This document shows, piece after piece, positions 5,931-6,007 of a stretch of DNA of 6,007 nucleotides. The stretch is from CAYQZD01 sp964421875 (GTDB lineage: Bacteria; Electryoneota; Tariuqbacteria; Tariuqbacterales; Tariuqbacteraceae), in assembly GCA_964421875.1 (NCBI GenBank), contig CAYQZD010000174.1, forward strand, positions 1 through 6,007, written 5' to 3'. The position numbers and the translations under genes are program-made. Within the stretch, counting starts at the first letter, position 1. Each line of letters opens with the position of its first letter. The notes beneath the pieces are model-generated. The model saw only the letters and a program-made list of their open reading frames with translations. It searched no databases and was not told the DNA's origin.

Positions 5931-6007
5931 CATAACATTAATGCAGCAGAGCCCGAACACGGCGAGCAACCCGCGGCCTCGTTCGATCCGCTGCCCTATG
6001 GCGACCT
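5931..6007. other. GC-rich tail, possibly the edge of a gene or repeat
   Basis: Composition changes abruptly from AT-rich to GC-rich at about 5940. On the plus strand, one frame from 5943 to the end reads A-A-E-P-E-H-G-E-Q-P-A-A-S-F-D-P-L-P-Y-G-D and looks protein-like, but it follows a stop at 5928-5930 and has no ATG. A second plus frame starts with ATG at 5941 and stays open for 22 codons. On the minus strand, a frame open from the edge stops at 5919-5921 (28 codons). None can be chosen from this fragment. Confidence 0.2.

Overview
The window most likely comes from an uncultured or anaerobic bacterium of the Fibrobacteres-Chlorobi-Bacteroidetes (FCB) superphylum or a nearby candidate phylum such as Zixibacteria, KSB1, Latescibacteria or Marinimicrobia. 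Two things point there. A large secreted protein ends in a type IX secretion (Por) sorting domain. A sodium-translocating decarboxylase module also suggests fermentative or anaerobic metabolism. Base composition is moderate, and the intergenic DNA is dense in small palindromic repeats. The phylum assignment is an inference; no marker gene is present.

Layout: positions 1-216 are non-coding and hold a dispersed palindromic repeat and a 16-bp palindrome upstream of the first gene. Positions 217-660 (+) encode a biotin carboxyl carrier protein. Positions 661-865 are an intergenic gap containing a second copy of the dispersed repeat. Positions 866-2005 (+) encode the membrane beta subunit of a Na+-translocating decarboxylase (OadB/MmdB/GcdB family). 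Positions 2006-2271 separate convergent genes and hold four hairpins plus a bidirectional intrinsic terminator. Positions 2272-5283 (-) encode a roughly 1000-residue secreted protein with two fibronectin type III-like domains, a right-handed beta-helix and a type IX sorting domain. Positions 5284-6007 contain a third copy of the dispersed repeat, an AT-rich stretch with no convincing gene, and a GC-richer tail with a degenerate hairpin.

The two plus-strand genes should work together. The biotin carrier brings a carboxyl group from a carboxyltransferase (alpha subunit, not in this window) to OadB, which decarboxylates carboxybiotin and exports Na+. The order biotin carrier then beta subunit matches mmdC-mmdB of methylmalonyl-CoA decarboxylase operons. 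The alpha and OadG/delta-type subunits are not visible, so the substrate (oxaloacetate, methylmalonyl-CoA or glutaconyl-CoA) cannot be decided. The secreted protein is transcribed convergently and shows no functional link to them.

The most notable non-genic signal is a group of hairpins at 2088-2197 with different stems but a shared GGGT-CYCYRC-ACCC core. A second family is bounded by GTCATTC/GAATGAC. I see no CRISPR array, tRNA, rRNA, transposase or defence system.
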